From positions 62,001 through 126,000 of the forward strand of contig NZ_JNFG01000001.1 of assembly GCF_000729995.1 (NCBI RefSeq): 64,000 bases of DNA, written 5' to 3'. Below, piece after piece: positions 35,401-47,068 of this stretch (positions are counted from its first letter, which is position 1; every line of letters starts with the position of its first letter). The notes below the pieces were generated by a model. It saw only the letters and a list, made by a program, of their open reading frames with translations, was not told the origin of the DNA and did no database searches. The translations under genes and the position numbers were made by a program. The DNA is from Caballeronia sordidicola (lineage in GTDB: Bacteria > Pseudomonadota > Gammaproteobacteria > Burkholderiales > Burkholderiaceae).

Positions 35401-35961
35401 TCAGCTGCGCTCGTCCTGGACACCGCGCTTGATCCACGCACCGAGGTTGTGCGGCCGGACCGTGTCCCATTCTTCGAATGGCTGATGAATCCACGGGTTC
35501 GTTTCGAGAAACTGCACATGGTAGTCGGGCTTCACTTTGGAGCAGCCCTTGTACCAAAGCACGGCGGAACGCACCCACGTGACCGCAGGATAACGGTCTT
35601 TCAGGTGCTGCTGCACGCGCGAAAGCGTCACGCCGGAGTCGACCAGGTCATCCACGAGCAGCACGTTGCCGGACAGCTCGCCGCGCGTCATGGTGATGTA
35701 TTGCCCGATATCGAGCGTGCCCTGCTCCGTGCCGGCCGCCTCGCGATACGAGCTCGTCGCCAGGATGGCAAGCGGCAAGTCATAGATGCGCGAAAGCTGG
35801 TCGCCGACCCGCAGGCCGCCGCGTGCGAGGCACAGGATATTGTCGAACTTCCAGCCCGAGTCATGCACGGCGAGCGCGAGCAGTTCGATCAGCCGGTGAT
35901 ATTCGTCCCAGCCTACCCACAGGTTCCGGTCGTCGTTGCGCGGATCTTTCATCGCGATCAT
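35401..35961 (-). CDS. phosphoribosyltransferase (purine salvage type)
   Basis: 186-residue type I phosphoribosyltransferase. The PRPP-binding loop VLLVDDLVDSGVTL is near residue 95-108, and CLARGGLRVGDQLSRIY earlier forms the pyrophosphate loop. Family members move a ribose-phosphate from PRPP onto a purine base, most likely xanthine/guanine/hypoxanthine. It sits next to purA in the same direction but behind a purA terminator, so it is functionally consistent with purine metabolism without being clearly in the operon. The start is the ATG at 35961, with AAAGAG upstream. Confidence 0.87.
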   Translation of the reverse strand: MIAMKDPRNDDRNLWVGWDEYHRLIELLALAVHDSGWKFDNILCLARGGLRVGDQLSRIYDLPLAILATSSYREAAGTEQGTLDIGQYITMTRGELSGNVLLVDDLVDSGVTLSRVQQHLKDRYPAVTWVRSAVLWYKGCSKVKPDYHVQFLETNPWIHQPFEEWDTVRPHNLGAWIKRGVQDERS

Positions 35962-36010
35962 GGTGAAACTCTTTTCAATATGTACAGCTATGTACGTCTG
36001 TTGAATATGC

Positions 36011-36037
36011 AAAAGTGGCCGCTGATTCGCGGCCACT
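36011..36037 (-). terminator. intrinsic terminator of purA
   Basis: On the minus strand AGTGGCCGC, a 6-base loop, GCGGCCACT, then TTTT. It stands 28 bp after the purA stop, before the phosphoribosyltransferase gene. Confidence 0.82.
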
Positions 36038-36064
36038 CTGGTCGATGCTACCCGTTTAGGTTAC

Positions 36065-37441
<1,377 letters not shown>

Positions 37442-37540
37442 TTACCTATGTTCGCGAAAGGTTCCGAGTTTTTCCCGGTATTTGCGAACGCGTATCGATT
37501 TTGCATCGATCGGATCTGCCCGAAGTTTTCCGCAAAACCG

Positions 37541-38692
37541 CTAGGAACGGGCCTCTACAACCCACTTTCCATCCCGTTCGACCAGTACCCGATCGAACGC
37601 GAACTCGTCGAGATCATGGTCGTGGCCGGGCAACGCCTGAATCACCACTTCGCCCGCATCGCGCAATTGCGCGACTGCCTTGAGCAGCGGTTCGTCATGC
37701 TTCCAGGGGGCAAGGACCGCGCTGCCGCGGGCATCGACGGGAGAGATACGGGCGACTTCGCGCAGGTCGAGCGAAAAACCCGTCGCCGGGCGCGCACGGC
37801 CGTAGGCTTGGCCGACATCGTCGTAACGACCGCCTCGCGCCACCGCGTTCGGCACGCCGTCAACGTACGCCGAGAACATCACGCCGCTGTGGTACGCGTA
37901 ACCGCGCAGATCGGCGAGATCGATCATCAGCTCGGCGCCGTTCGCCTGGGCCGCGAGGAACGCGAGATCGTCCAGCGCCCGGCCGATCACCGGAAGATTC
38001 GGCAGCCGGGCGCGCGCTTCGTCGAGTACGGAAGCATCGCCATACAGCGATGGCAACGCGCGCAACGCGTCCCGGGTGACATCGCCGAGCTTGGCCGTGA
38101 GTTCGTTCAGGCGCGGCACGTCCTTAGCGCCGAGCGCGTCGAACAGCGCTTCACCGAGCGCCGCCGCAGCCGGTTCCAGCTCCAGCAGCGCAGACAAAAC
38201 ACCGGCGTGGCACAGGTCGAGGCGCACTTTATCGAGGCCGCTCAGACGCAGCGAGTCCAGCATCAGTTGCTGGATCTCGAGATCCGCTTCCAGTCCCGCG
38301 TGGCCGTAGATTTCCGCACCGATCTGGATCTGCTCGCGCGTGGCATGCAGACCGCGCGGGCGCGTATGCAGCACATTGCCCGCATAACAAAGGCGCGTCA
38401 CACCCTGCCGATTCAGCAAATGCGCGTCGATACGCGAGACCTGCGGCGTAATGTCAGCACGCAGGCCGAGCGTGCGGCCGGATAATTGATCGACGAGCTT
38501 GAACGTGCGCAGGTTCAGGTCGCTGCCGCCGCTGGTGAGCAACGACTCGATGTACTCGAGCATGGGCGGCATGACAAGTTCGTAGCCGTACGAACGAAAA
38601 CGGTCGAGCAGCCGACGGCGCAATTCTTCAATCTTGCGAGCCTCGGACGGCAGGACGTCGGCGATATTCTCGGGAAGTAACCAGGTGGACAT
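37541..38692 (-). CDS. hisZ: ATP phosphoribosyltransferase regulatory subunit HisZ
   Basis: 383-residue paralogue of histidyl-tRNA synthetase that activates and regulates the short-form HisG in histidine synthesis; hisG is not in this window. It begins [29 protein letters not shown], and the class II core contains [14 protein letters not shown] and [12 protein letters not shown]. It lacks the anticodon-binding domain of a true HisS, consistent with HisZ. The start is the ATG at 38692, with AGGAAA upstream. It lies between DUF2065 and purA. Confidence 0.94.
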   Translation of the reverse strand: MSTWLLPENIADVLPSEARKIEELRRRLLDRFRSYGYELVMPPMLEYIESLLTSGGSDLNLRTFKLVDQLSGRTLGLRADITPQVSRIDAHLLNRQGVTRLCYAGNVLHTRPRGLHATREQIQIGAEIYGHAGLEADLEIQQLMLDSLRLSGLDKVRLDLCHAGVLSALLELEPAAAALGEALFDALGAKDVPRLNELTAKLGDVTRDALRALPSLYGDASVLDEARARLPNLPVIGRALDDLAFLAAQANGAELMIDLADLRGYAYHSGVMFSAYVDGVPNAVARGGRYDDVGQAYGRARPATGFSLDLREVARISPVDARGSAVLAPWKHDEPLLKAVAQLRDAGEVVIQALPGHDHDLDEFAFDRVLVERDGKWVVEARS

Positions 38693-38817
38693 CAGTGCGT
38701 TTCCTACGGAGCGTTCGAGCGCGGCGGGGATGATTGCCGCGGATGAGCGCAAGCTTTGAGTCTATGGGCGACTGGGGACTACTCGTCGACCCGCTTTGAA
38801 TTTTGAGGTTGCAAGCG

Positions 38818-39009
38818 TCACGTAGCGATAATCAGCAGGATAACGCCAAGCACCATGGCGATCAGCCCGCCAATCCGAATCTGGTGCGGCGGCCGTTGTG
38901 CGATCCGGCGGAACGTGTCGCGCCAGGAGTTTGGGAAGACGAACGGAAACATCCCCTCGATAATCAGCATCAACGCAATCGCGAGCAGTAACGATGCAGC
39001 CATATCCAT
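38818..39009 (-). CDS. DUF2065 small membrane protein (YjeT type)
   Basis: 63-residue inner-membrane protein with two hydrophobic helices (about 4-22 and 45-62) joined by a basic loop DTFRRIAQRPPHQIRIGG. This two-helix form and its position next to hflC are typical of DUF2065. Function unknown; the link to hflKC suggests a small accessory of that membrane complex, but this is inference. Confidence 0.88.
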   Translation of the reverse strand: MDMAASLLLAIALMLIIEGMFPFVFPNSWRDTFRRIAQRPPHQIRIGGLIAMVLGVILLIIAT

Positions 39010-39051
39010 TCGATAAAAGGCGTCGCGGCTCGCACCGCGACGCTTGGGCGT

Positions 39052-39966
39052 TCAGCGCTTGCGCGCGAGCGCCGGGGTGGTCGCATCGGTTCCGCTCGGC
39101 GCAGCGCCATTCGGGCTGCGCATGAAGCGGAAGAAATCGCTGCTCGGATCGACAACCATCACGTCGCCGGCATTGAACGTCTTTTTATACGCTTCGAGGC
39201 TTTGATAGAACTGGTAGAACTGCGGATCGACGCCGTATGCATCGGCGGCAATGGACGCAGCTCGGCCGTCACCCTCACCCTTGATGGTCTGCGCTTCCTT
39301 GTAGGCATCGGCAAGAATGGATTCCTGCTGGCGCTCCGCGGCCGCTTTCAGCGCATCGGCGTCCGCCGTCCCCTTCGCGCGCTCCTCGGCCGCCGCTTGC
39401 TGGCGCGCCGCGATCATGCGTTTGTAGACCGAATCGGCCACCGCTGGCGGAAAGTCGATGCGTGTCAGTTGCAGGTCGACGAGTTCCACACCGAACGCCG
39501 CTGCCGGCTGCTCGATCGCCTTCTGCGCTTCGCCTGCAATAGCCTGCTGCTCACCGAGCACATCCGTCAGCGAACGTTTCGTGAACGACGACGTCAACGC
39601 CGTGCGCGTAAGCGCGGCCAGCCGGTCCTGCGCCGTCTGCGTGTTCTTCTCGTCGCTTTCGAACAGCTTGAGCGGATCGGCCACACGATACTTGATGACC
39701 GTATTCACGATCACCTCATTCTTGTCCGACGTATTGAAGCGGTCCGAGCCTGCTTCGTCGAGCGTCAGCGTACGGGTGTCGATCAGCGTCAGGGTTTGGA
39801 ACGGTGGCGGCAGCTTGAAATGCAGGCCGGGCGTGACCAGCGTGGGCGTGCCGCCGCCATGCGCGGACACGACGCCCGCATGGCGTTCGTCAACCACGAA
39901 CATCATGGACGAGCCGACGAACAACACGACAACCACGGCAACGACGAGCGCAATAATTCGATTCAT
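39052..39966 (-). CDS. hflC: FtsH protease modulator HflC
   Basis: 304-residue SPFH/prohibitin-family membrane protein that with HflK encloses FtsH and limits its access to substrates. One N-terminal membrane helix (about 3-22) is followed by a band-7 domain (FVVDERHAGVVSAHG...) and a helical region rich in Ala/Glu. The start is the ATG at 39966, preceded by AGGGGCG; the in-frame start at 39981 overlaps the hflK stop. hflK ends 11 bp upstream, so co-translation is likely. Confidence 0.95.
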   Translation of the reverse strand: MNRIIALVVAVVVVLFVGSSMMFVVDERHAGVVSAHGGGTPTLVTPGLHFKLPPPFQTLTLIDTRTLTLDEAGSDRFNTSDKNEVIVNTVIKYRVADPLKLFESDEKNTQTAQDRLAALTRTALTSSFTKRSLTDVLGEQQAIAGEAQKAIEQPAAAFGVELVDLQLTRIDFPPAVADSVYKRMIAARQQAAAEERAKGTADADALKAAAERQQESILADAYKEAQTIKGEGDGRAASIAADAYGVDPQFYQFYQSLEAYKKTFNAGDVMVVDPSSDFFRFMRSPNGAAPSGTDATTPALARKR

Positions 39967-39977
39967 GATCGCGCCCC

Positions 39978-41474
39978 TCATTGCGTGTCGTCTTCGCGCG
40001 AACGCGAACGGAACGCATCGCGCGAGCGCGATGCGTCACCCGACGACTGCGCGGCGGCGCCCGACGCAGCAGCAGATGCTGCAGCGCTGGCGGGAGCGGC
40101 GGACTGCGCAGTCACGGCCGAAGCCGCCGATGCGCTTTCGGCGCGTGCATCCTGCGTGATCGACCCTCCGATCACGCCGGCAGGCGCGGCGCCGACCGGT
40201 TGATTCGCGCCCGCAGGCGCCGTCCCTGCAGCAACACCCGACGCGCCCGTAGGCACCGTCCCTACAGCGGCTGCGTTCGCGTTCTGCCGGTTTGCCTCGA
40301 CAAGCTTGTCGAGCGGCAGGTACACCACGTTGTTCGAGCTCTTGCTGTCGACGAACACCTTCGTCGCACGCGAATAGATCTGCTGCATTGTGTCCAGATA
40401 CATGCGTTGACGAATCACTGCCGGCGCCTTCGAATATTCTGCGTAGACCTGCTTGAAGCGCTCGGCATTGCCTTGCGCCTGTGAAACGACCCGGTTGCTA
40501 TAGCCCTTCGCGTCGTCGATCATGCGTGCCGCATCAGTCTTCGCGCGCGGCAACAGTTGATCTGCGTAGGCTTTTGCAGTGTCGACCGCGCGCTCGTTGT
40601 CCTGGCGCACCTTCGCGGCATCTTCGAACGCCGGCTGAACTTGCGACGGAACCTGCACGCTCTCGATAGTCACGCCGGTCACCTGCAAGCCCGTCTTGTA
40701 CAAATCGAGCGATGCCTGGATGGTGTCGAGAAGCTTCGCGCGCAATGCTTCGCGATCCTTGAAAAGCAGGTCGTCTGTGCTGTGCTTACCCGCGATCTCA
40801 CGAATCGCGGCTTGCGCCGATTCCGTCACGTTCTGATCAGGATCGACATTGCGGAACAGATAGTCGGTCGCCGACTTGATCTGATACTGCACGGCAAACC
40901 GCACGTCGATGATATCCGCGTCGTGCGTCAGCAGCGATGCATCGCGAACGTTGGCTTGCGTCACGGTGTTGTTGCGCCCGATTTCGACCGAGCGAATCTG
41001 CGACGTATTGACGATCTCCTGCGACTCGAACGGATACGGAAGACGCCAGTGGATGCCCGCGTCGGCCGACTCTTCATACTTTCCGAAGCGCGACACAACA
41101 CCCACATTGCCGTCCTGTACGACGAATACGCCGCTGCCCAGGTAGATCGCGATCAGCACGCCGATAACAATGCCCATGCCGATCTTGGCGCCGCGGCCGT
41201 TGTCGGCACGCGGACCGCCGCCTGCCGGTTTCTTGCCGAACAAGCCCGCGAGCTTCTTGTTGAAGTCGCGCCACATTTCGTCGAGATCCGGCGGGCCTTC
41301 ACCATCCTTGTCCTTCGATGGGCGCTTTTGATCCTGCGGACGCTTCTGCTCCTGGCTTTTACCGTCGCCATTGCCGTCGCCCCGCCCCCAGCGCGGATCG
41401 TTGATCGAAAAGACGGCATGCGAAAGCTGCCGGTTACTCCGCTCGTTGTAGTCGTTCACTCGGTGATTCACCAT
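39978..41474 (-). CDS. hflK: FtsH protease modulator HflK
   Basis: 498-residue partner of HflC. An N-terminal Gly/Lys/Gln-rich cytoplasmic region (about 20-90) precedes a membrane helix near 105-125 and a band-7/SPFH domain (VQDGNVGVVSRFGKYEE...). The helical tail leads to a long Ala/Ser-rich, probably unstructured C-terminus. The N-terminal WGRGDGNGDG is typical of HflK. The ATG at 41474 lies 32 bp after hflX. Confidence 0.95.
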   Translation of the reverse strand: MVNHRVNDYNERSNRQLSHAVFSINDPRWGRGDGNGDGKSQEQKRPQDQKRPSKDKDGEGPPDLDEMWRDFNKKLAGLFGKKPAGGGPRADNGRGAKIGMGIVIGVLIAIYLGSGVFVVQDGNVGVVSRFGKYEESADAGIHWRLPYPFESQEIVNTSQIRSVEIGRNNTVTQANVRDASLLTHDADIIDVRFAVQYQIKSATDYLFRNVDPDQNVTESAQAAIREIAGKHSTDDLLFKDREALRAKLLDTIQASLDLYKTGLQVTGVTIESVQVPSQVQPAFEDAAKVRQDNERAVDTAKAYADQLLPRAKTDAARMIDDAKGYSNRVVSQAQGNAERFKQVYAEYSKAPAVIRQRMYLDTMQQIYSRATKVFVDSKSSNNVVYLPLDKLVEANRQNANAAAVGTVPTGASGVAAGTAPAGANQPVGAAPAGVIGGSITQDARAESASAASAVTAQSAAPASAAASAAASGAAAQSSGDASRSRDAFRSRSREDDTQ

Positions 41475-41506
41475 TAGACAGCCGGGTCAATGCAAATCGG
41501 AACAGA

Positions 41507-42787
41507 TCAGTGCCCGTGCTCGGGGACCTTGCGGTCATCACTTTCGTCGGCTGACCGGTGGTCTTCCGGTAGCGCGGTTCCGTCGTCGGATGTGCTATCC
41601 ATGGACTCCGGCACGATTGTGCCGTCCGGAAGTTCCGTGTACTCGTTGTTATCTTTGGGTTCGGAAGCCGCGAATTCGGCGATTGCCGCGCGCAGCGCGT
41701 CGAGTCCCTGACCCGTTCGCGCGCTTAAAAAGACGCGCAAAATATTACCATACTCGTCCCTTTCGACTGGATCGTTACGGGCCGCGAGTTCAGGCACCGC
41801 ATCGATCTTGTTGAAAACGAGGATCTGCGGAATGCCGTCGGCGCCAATGCTGCTCAGCACCTTATTGACTTCTTCGATCTGGTCGAGCCTCACCATGCTC
41901 GACGCATCGACCACGTGCAACAGCAAGTCGGCCTGAACGGTTTCTTCAAGCGTCGCACGAAAAGCCGCGACCAACTGGTGAGGCAGGTCGCGAATGAAGC
42001 CGACCGTATCCGACACCACCGCCTGCCCAGCTTCCTCGCTGAGATAAACGCGGCGCGAGGTGGTGTCCAGCGTGGCGAACAACTGGTCCGCCGTGTAGGC
42101 CTGCGCTTTCGTCAACGCGTTGAACAACGTCGACTTGCCCGCGTTCGTATATCCGACGAGCGACACCGACGTAGTCCGGTTGCGATCGCGCTGACGACGC
42201 TGCGTGCCGTGCTGACGCTGCAACTTCTTCAGCCGCGCCTTCAGTGCCTTGATCCGCTCGCCGATCAGCCGGCGGTCAGTTTCAAGCTGCGTTTCACCCG
42301 GGCCGCGCAAACCAATACCGCCCTTCTGCCGCTCAAGGTGAGTCCATGCGCGAACCAGTCTTGTGGACAAGTAAGTCAGCTGTGCAAGTTCGACCTGCAG
42401 CTTGCCTTCATGACTGCGGGCACGCTGCGCGAAAATATCGAGGATGAGACTGGTCCGGTCAATCACGCGCCGATCCAGCGCCGTTTCCAGATTGCGCTGC
42501 TGCGCGGGCGCGAGGGCGTGATTAAAAATGACAAGTTCCACGTCGTTGGCTTCGCATGCGAGGCGCAGCTCTTCGACTTTGCCGCTGCCGACGAACATCT
42601 TGGCATCGGGGCTGGAACGGCGACCGGTCAGGGTGACGGCGGGATGAGCACCCGCACTTTGTGCGAGCAGACTGAGTTCTTCGAGACTGGCATCGAAATC
42701 GATTTTTCCGAAGTCGACACCGACAAGCGCTGCGTTGATCAAATCAATATTTTCATTTTGAAGCGACCGGTGAATTAGCACGTTCAT
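41507..42787 (-). CDS. hflX: ribosome-associated GTPase HflX
   Basis: 426-residue GTPase that splits stalled or heat-damaged ribosomes. The N-terminal HflX domain (about 20-190) contains ARSHEGKLQVELAQL and GGIGLRGPGETQLETDRR. The G domain has the P-loop GYTNAGKST, switch II DTVGFIRDLP and the base motif FNKID. An acidic C-terminal extension of about 50 residues ends PEHGH. It lies 29 bp after hfq and 32 bp before hflK. Confidence 0.96.
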   Translation of the reverse strand: MNVLIHRSLQNENIDLINAALVGVDFGKIDFDASLEELSLLAQSAGAHPAVTLTGRRSSPDAKMFVGSGKVEELRLACEANDVELVIFNHALAPAQQRNLETALDRRVIDRTSLILDIFAQRARSHEGKLQVELAQLTYLSTRLVRAWTHLERQKGGIGLRGPGETQLETDRRLIGERIKALKARLKKLQRQHGTQRRQRDRNRTTSVSLVGYTNAGKSTLFNALTKAQAYTADQLFATLDTTSRRVYLSEEAGQAVVSDTVGFIRDLPHQLVAAFRATLEETVQADLLLHVVDASSMVRLDQIEEVNKVLSSIGADGIPQILVFNKIDAVPELAARNDPVERDEYGNILRVFLSARTGQGLDALRAAIAEFAASEPKDNNEYTELPDGTIVPESMDSTSDDGTALPEDHRSADESDDRKVPEHGH

Positions 42788-42816
42788 TCATGCCATGACA
42801 CCGGGCGCAACGAGGT

Positions 42817-43053
42817 TTAGGGCGTCTCTGCATCCGGGTGGAAATTCACCGGACGCGCCGGCACGACCGTGGAAATGGCGTGCTTATAGACCATCTGGGT
42901 AACCGTATTCCGGAGCAACACGACGTACTGGTCGAACGATTCAATATTGCCTTGCAGCTTGATGCCGTTGACCAGGTAGATCGATACAGGCACATGCTCT
43001 TTTCGCAGTGCGTTCAAAAACGGGTCTTGTAACAATTGCCCTTTGTTGCTCAT
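42817..43053 (-). CDS. hfq: RNA chaperone Hfq
   Basis: 78-residue hexameric Sm-like protein pairing small RNAs with mRNAs. Sm1 motif [19 protein letters not shown] and Sm2 motif [10 protein letters not shown] are intact. The start is the ATG at 43053 (MSNKGQ), with GGAG 7 bases upstream; the longer in-frame start at 43119 has no support. The arrangement der-hfq-hflX-hflK-hflC is typical of the beta-proteobacteria. Confidence 0.97.
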
Positions 43054-43204
43054 AGCAAACTCCGTATTATTTTTGCAGGTTGACGTGATTGCGACGAAGA
43101 AAAAGAGATCCGCCGTCAATCGCTACACTATAGCCGATTTTCATTTTCGCACCAGCGCGCCACGGCTGTGTAAAACCCGCCGAAACGCTTGATGCACGCG
43201 GGAT

Positions 43205-44542
43205 TCAGCCTTTGTCCGCGTAAGGGTTCGCGCTTGAACGGAACTCTATGCGCAATGGAGTCCCAACCAGCCCAAAAGTTTCCCTGAAGCGGCCTTCGAG
43301 GTAACGTTTATAAGTGTCGGTGATCGCGTCGAGGGCATTTCCGTGCACGACGATGATCGGCGGATTTTGTCCACCCTGGTGCGCATAACGAAGCTTCGGA
43401 CGAATCGGCCCGCGTCGGCGCGGCTGCTGGAATTCAACCGCGTCGATCAGCGCGCGCGTGAGCTTCGGCGTAGGTAACTTGGCCATGGCGGCGGCGTAGG
43501 CGTCATCCACCGATTTCATGAGTTGGCTGATGCCCGTCTTTTCCAGCGCCGACACGTAGTGAAATTTAGCAAAGTCCAAAAACTTGAGCTTGCGCGTCAG
43601 ATCGGCCTTGGTGCGCTCGCGCACATGCGAGTCGAGTCCGTCCCACTTATTGACCCCCACTACCAGCGCCCGTCCCTGCTCGACCACGAAGCCCGCGATA
43701 TGCGCATCCTGGTCCGAGATGTCCTGCTGTGCATCGAGCAGCAGAATCACCACGTTAGCGTCGGAAATGGACTGTAACGTCTTCACCACCGAAAACTTCT
43801 CCACCGCTTCGAACACCTTGCCGCGACGGCGCAACCCAGCCGTATCGATCAGGGTGTATTTGCGGCCGCTTCGCTCGAAATCAACATAGATGGAATCGCG
43901 CGTGGTGCCCGGCATGTCGAACGCGATGACCCGTTCCTCACCGACCAACGCATTGATCAGCGTCGACTTGCCAACGTTCGGGCGGCCCACAATGGCGATT
44001 TTTACGCCCCGCGCCGCTTTTTCTTCTGGATCCTCTTCCGGCTGTCCGGCATACGCTATCTCGAGCGCGTCACCGATCATTTCCGTGACGCCGTCGCCGT
44101 GCGCGGCAGAGATTGCACGCGGGTCGCCGAGGCCCAGTTCGTAGAAGTCGGCGGCGACCGCGCTGTACTTCATGCCCTCGGCTTTGTTGACTACGAGGAA
44201 CAGCGGCCGTCCGGTCTTGCGCAGATAGTCCGCAATCGCCTTGTCCTGCGGCGCCAATCCGTTGCGGCCGTCGGTGATGAAGACGACCACGTCGGCCTCC
44301 TCCACCGCCTGGCGCGTCTGGCGAGCCATTTCGTGCAGGATGCCGTCTTTCGCGACCGGTTCGAAACCGCCGGTGTCGACCACTAGGTACGGCCGGTCGC
44401 CGACCCGGCCTTCGCCATAGTGGCGGTCACGGGTAAGGCCGGGCAAGTCGGCGACAAGTGCGTCGCGCGAACGGGTCAGGCGGTTGAAAAGCGTCGATTT
44501 CCCCACATTGGGGCGCCCCACGAGGGCAATTACGGGTTTCAT
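43205..44542 (-). CDS. der: ribosome assembly GTPase Der (EngA)
   Basis: 445-residue essential GTPase with two consecutive G domains for 50S subunit assembly. P-loops GRPNVGKST occur twice (near residues 9 and 187), with DLPGLTRDR and DMPGTTRDS as the switch motifs and NKAEG/NKWDG as base motifs. A C-terminal KH-like domain ends the protein. The start is the ATG at 44542, immediately before the conserved [16 protein letters not shown] 495-bp gap separates it from bamB. Confidence 0.97.
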   Translation of the reverse strand: MKPVIALVGRPNVGKSTLFNRLTRSRDALVADLPGLTRDRHYGEGRVGDRPYLVVDTGGFEPVAKDGILHEMARQTRQAVEEADVVVFITDGRNGLAPQDKAIADYLRKTGRPLFLVVNKAEGMKYSAVAADFYELGLGDPRAISAAHGDGVTEMIGDALEIAYAGQPEEDPEEKAARGVKIAIVGRPNVGKSTLINALVGEERVIAFDMPGTTRDSIYVDFERSGRKYTLIDTAGLRRRGKVFEAVEKFSVVKTLQSISDANVVILLLDAQQDISDQDAHIAGFVVEQGRALVVGVNKWDGLDSHVRERTKADLTRKLKFLDFAKFHYVSALEKTGISQLMKSVDDAYAAAMAKLPTPKLTRALIDAVEFQQPRRRGPIRPKLRYAHQGGQNPPIIVVHGNALDAITDTYKRYLEGRFRETFGLVGTPLRIEFRSSANPYADKG

Positions 44543-45037
44543 CAGATGGTGTTCACAGTTGAACGCAAGGCGGATGATTCCGGCCCGGCGCGCGCCGGAT
44601 AAAAGTCCGGAAACGGCGAGCCGCGAGTGTGCGTGGCCCGGCGATGTGTCGAAAATTAGCACGGTTTCCGCGGAGACCGCAGCGTGCAGCGATGTTCCAC
44701 GTTCATGGCGTTTGAAGCGCATGTGGAACGCGCTGAGCGCTCCGCCAAACGACATGATCGATCGGGCAACGTCACCCGAAGGTGTGGACCCGCTTGCACA
44801 ATCCTGCTGCCGGAATCCCGATGCCTGGTGTTGCCTATGGTTGCTTCTACTGCTTGGATACCACCTTAATGCTACTTGTGCGCTTATTTGCCGCACGATG
44901 ATCCTTCACGCGCGGCCTTGATGAATCGATTCTATTCGCACGGCGCGGACTCAAAAAACAAAAAAGTCCGGAAAAACGCGAACGGCCGGCAAAGCCGGCA
45001 CGTTCGTCAGAACGCTAGATCAACTCAAACCGTCACA
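44543..45037. other. bamB-der intergenic region, 495 bp
   Basis: The long gap between bamB and der contains the bamB terminator (44970-45005) and presumably the der promoter. An inverted repeat GTTCCAC/GTGGAAC lies at 44694-44729, with a further partial inner match (ATGGCG/GCGCAT). I find no gene with a family match; the in-frame extension upstream of der (to 44896) shows no conserved-looking residues. Confidence 0.5.
44970..45005 (-). terminator. intrinsic terminator of bamB
   Basis: On the minus strand GAACG-T-GCCGGC, loop TTT, GCCGGC-CGTTC (11-bp stem with one bulge), then GCGTTTTT, 33 bp after the bamB stop. Confidence 0.75.
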
Positions 45038-46177
45038 TCAGCGTGGACGGAAACCGTACAAGCCGCCGTCGTGCGTCTGGATAACCAGGGTATCGCCCGC
45101 CAACACAGGCGCAGCAGTGATTGCACTGCCATCGGTCTTAGCCCGGCCGACGAATTGTCCATTTGCCGTCGAAAGGAAATGCACGTAACCCTCGAAGTCG
45201 CCAAGCACGACCGCGCGGCCCAGGATAAACGGCACGCTGACCATGCGATTCTTCAGCTTGTCGTTCTTCCAGAGCGGTGCGCCGTCGATCCCGCTAAACG
45301 CGTTGACGATCGACCAGTCGTCGCCGGCAGCGACCATTTCGTTGTCCTGCGCCAGGCCGCTGTCGCTCGAGAACGCCTTTTCCCATTGCGGACGGCCCGA
45401 ATTCGCATCGAAACATCCAATGCGGCCCTGGAACGTCACCGCGCACGTTTCCGATCCCACCAGAGTAGGCGCACCGGTGACGTCGTTGATACGCTCGACT
45501 TCAGTCACGCCCTTCGGGAACGACACCGGCGTCTGCCAGTAGGCGTCGCCGGTTTGCAGATTGATTGCTGCGAAGGTACCGCCCGGGAAGCCCGCCAGCA
45601 CCGCCTGCGAAGCGGCGAACGTCATGCCCGCAGCCACACGCAGGTTGAGCGGCACGGCGCGCGCCTGGAATATCCACTTCTGTTCGCCGGTTTGGGCGTT
45701 GAACGCAATAACCTTGCCGTCGATCGTCCGTACGACGACGACGTCATTGCCGACCAGCGGCGGCGAGATGATTTCGCCCGGTGCGGTTGCCGTCCAGAGT
45801 TGCTTGCCGTCCGGTCCGAGCACGTAGACGTTGCCTTTCAGGCCACCGACCGCGGTCAGGTTGCCGTCGCTGCCCACGCCCGCCGACAGATCGTCTTTGA
45901 GCTTGATGCGCCATACGTCCTGACCGGTCTTGGCATCGATCTTCGCCACCGTGCCGTTCGCGCCAGCCGCGTAGACGAAGTCACCAATTGCCACCGGCGA
46001 GAACAGGTAACGTCCGGCCTTGCCGACACTCGCCTTCCAGGCCTGCTCCACGGTCAGGACCGGCTTGATGTCTACAAGCGGAGTCGGTATGCGGCGTTCG
46101 TCCTTAGTCGCGCAGGCGGTGAGCATAACCGTCATCGCGCAAGCGAGCGGAAGAGCGTAGCGTTTCAGAAAGGTCAT
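45038..46177 (-). CDS. bamB: outer membrane assembly lipoprotein BamB
   Basis: 379-residue beta-propeller lipoprotein of the BAM complex. The lipobox LTAC puts the lipidated cysteine at residue 22. The rest consists of repeated PQQ-like blades (for example AGANGTVAKIDAKTGQDVWR, VIAFNAQTGEQKW, SGIDGAPLWKNDK). The start is the ATG at 46177 (MTFLKRYALP); the upstream ATG at 46192 is possible. In operon order with yfgM and hisS upstream, as in E. coli (hisS-yfgM-bamB-der). Confidence 0.95.
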   Translation of the reverse strand: MTFLKRYALPLACAMTVMLTACATKDERRIPTPLVDIKPVLTVEQAWKASVGKAGRYLFSPVAIGDFVYAAGANGTVAKIDAKTGQDVWRIKLKDDLSAGVGSDGNLTAVGGLKGNVYVLGPDGKQLWTATAPGEIISPPLVGNDVVVVRTIDGKVIAFNAQTGEQKWIFQARAVPLNLRVAAGMTFAASQAVLAGFPGGTFAAINLQTGDAYWQTPVSFPKGVTEVERINDVTGAPTLVGSETCAVTFQGRIGCFDANSGRPQWEKAFSSDSGLAQDNEMVAAGDDWSIVNAFSGIDGAPLWKNDKLKNRMVSVPFILGRAVVLGDFEGYVHFLSTANGQFVGRAKTDGSAITAAPVLAGDTLVIQTHDGGLYGFRPR

Positions 46178-46337
46178 CGGTGGACGCAACATGAATAAGT
46201 GAAATCGGTTGATCGGTGTGCGGCGTGGTGCTCGCTAAGGTTGCAATCACCGCTGCAAACCGGTGACTTTAACCTAGTGAGCGACGCGCCTGCATAAGGA
46301 CGAGGTCGGCTGACAGGCCTCAAGGCGGCCGTCGGCG

Positions 46338-46967
46338 CTAGCCGCCGAGTGCGTCCAGCTTGAACTGGACCAGTTGACGAGCGGACGTATCGGATTTCGG
46401 CAGCGTGTCGAGCGCAACCTTGTAAGCGGCGCGCGCGTCATCGCGCTTGCCTTCGGCCGCCAGCAGGTCACCGCGACGGTCCGACACCACACCCTTGAAC
46501 GCGTCGAGCGGCGCGTCAGCGAGCACCTTCAGGCCAGCGTCATAGGCTTTTTCATCGAGCAGCAACAAAGACAGCCGCAATTTCGCGATCTGTTTGTATT
46601 CATCGTCCTTCGCGTGGTCGGCGGCCCATTGCAGTTGCGTTTTAGCCCCTGCACTGTCCCCTGCGGTGTATAGCGATTTGGCGGCGGCCAGCGCCGTCAT
46701 CTGCGCGTACGCGGTGCCGCCGAACTTGTCTTCCATGTCCGTCGCGGCCCGTGTGACCATTGCCTTGTCACTCGATGCCACCGCTTGCTGCACCTGGTCG
46801 TAGAGCACGGCAGCTTCGGCCGCCTGCCTGCGCTGCCAGAAATTCCAGCCGTTCCAGCCCGCCGCGACGACGAGCACAGCAAGGACGATCCAGGTCGTGG
46901 AGTTGCCCCATTTCGCCCACCAGGCTTTCAGATTTTCAAGTGACTCTTGTTCTTCGTGATAGCTCAT
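46338..46967 (-). CDS. yfgM: YfgM-family TPR membrane protein
   Basis: 209-residue inner-membrane protein with one N-terminal helix (about 24-42, WIVLAVLVVAAGWNGW) and a periplasmic TPR-like domain (about 50-209). YfgM in E. coli associates with the SecYEG translocon and PpiD, helping periplasmic chaperones. The start is the ATG at 46967 (MSYHEEQESLENLKAWW); the longer in-frame start at 47015 lacks conserved sequence. hisS and bamB flank it, the conserved order. Confidence 0.92.
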   Translation of the reverse strand: MSYHEEQESLENLKAWWAKWGNSTTWIVLAVLVVAAGWNGWNFWQRRQAAEAAVLYDQVQQAVASSDKAMVTRAATDMEDKFGGTAYAQMTALAAAKSLYTAGDSAGAKTQLQWAADHAKDDEYKQIAKLRLSLLLLDEKAYDAGLKVLADAPLDAFKGVVSDRRGDLLAAEGKRDDARAAYKVALDTLPKSDTSARQLVQFKLDALGG

Positions 46968-47068
46968 GCCCTGCGTATTCCTTGACTGCTTTTGTATTCG
47001 CGCGCAACGCTGCACGCCGTTGTTTCGACCCGCTGCACGGCTTTGCCCGCGCGGCGCCGCCCGACAAA

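Noticed and set aside
43054..43204. Search for a small RNA next to hfq
   Set aside because: The 151-bp gap has no clear promoter-terminator pair or stable hairpin, so no RNA gene can be supported.
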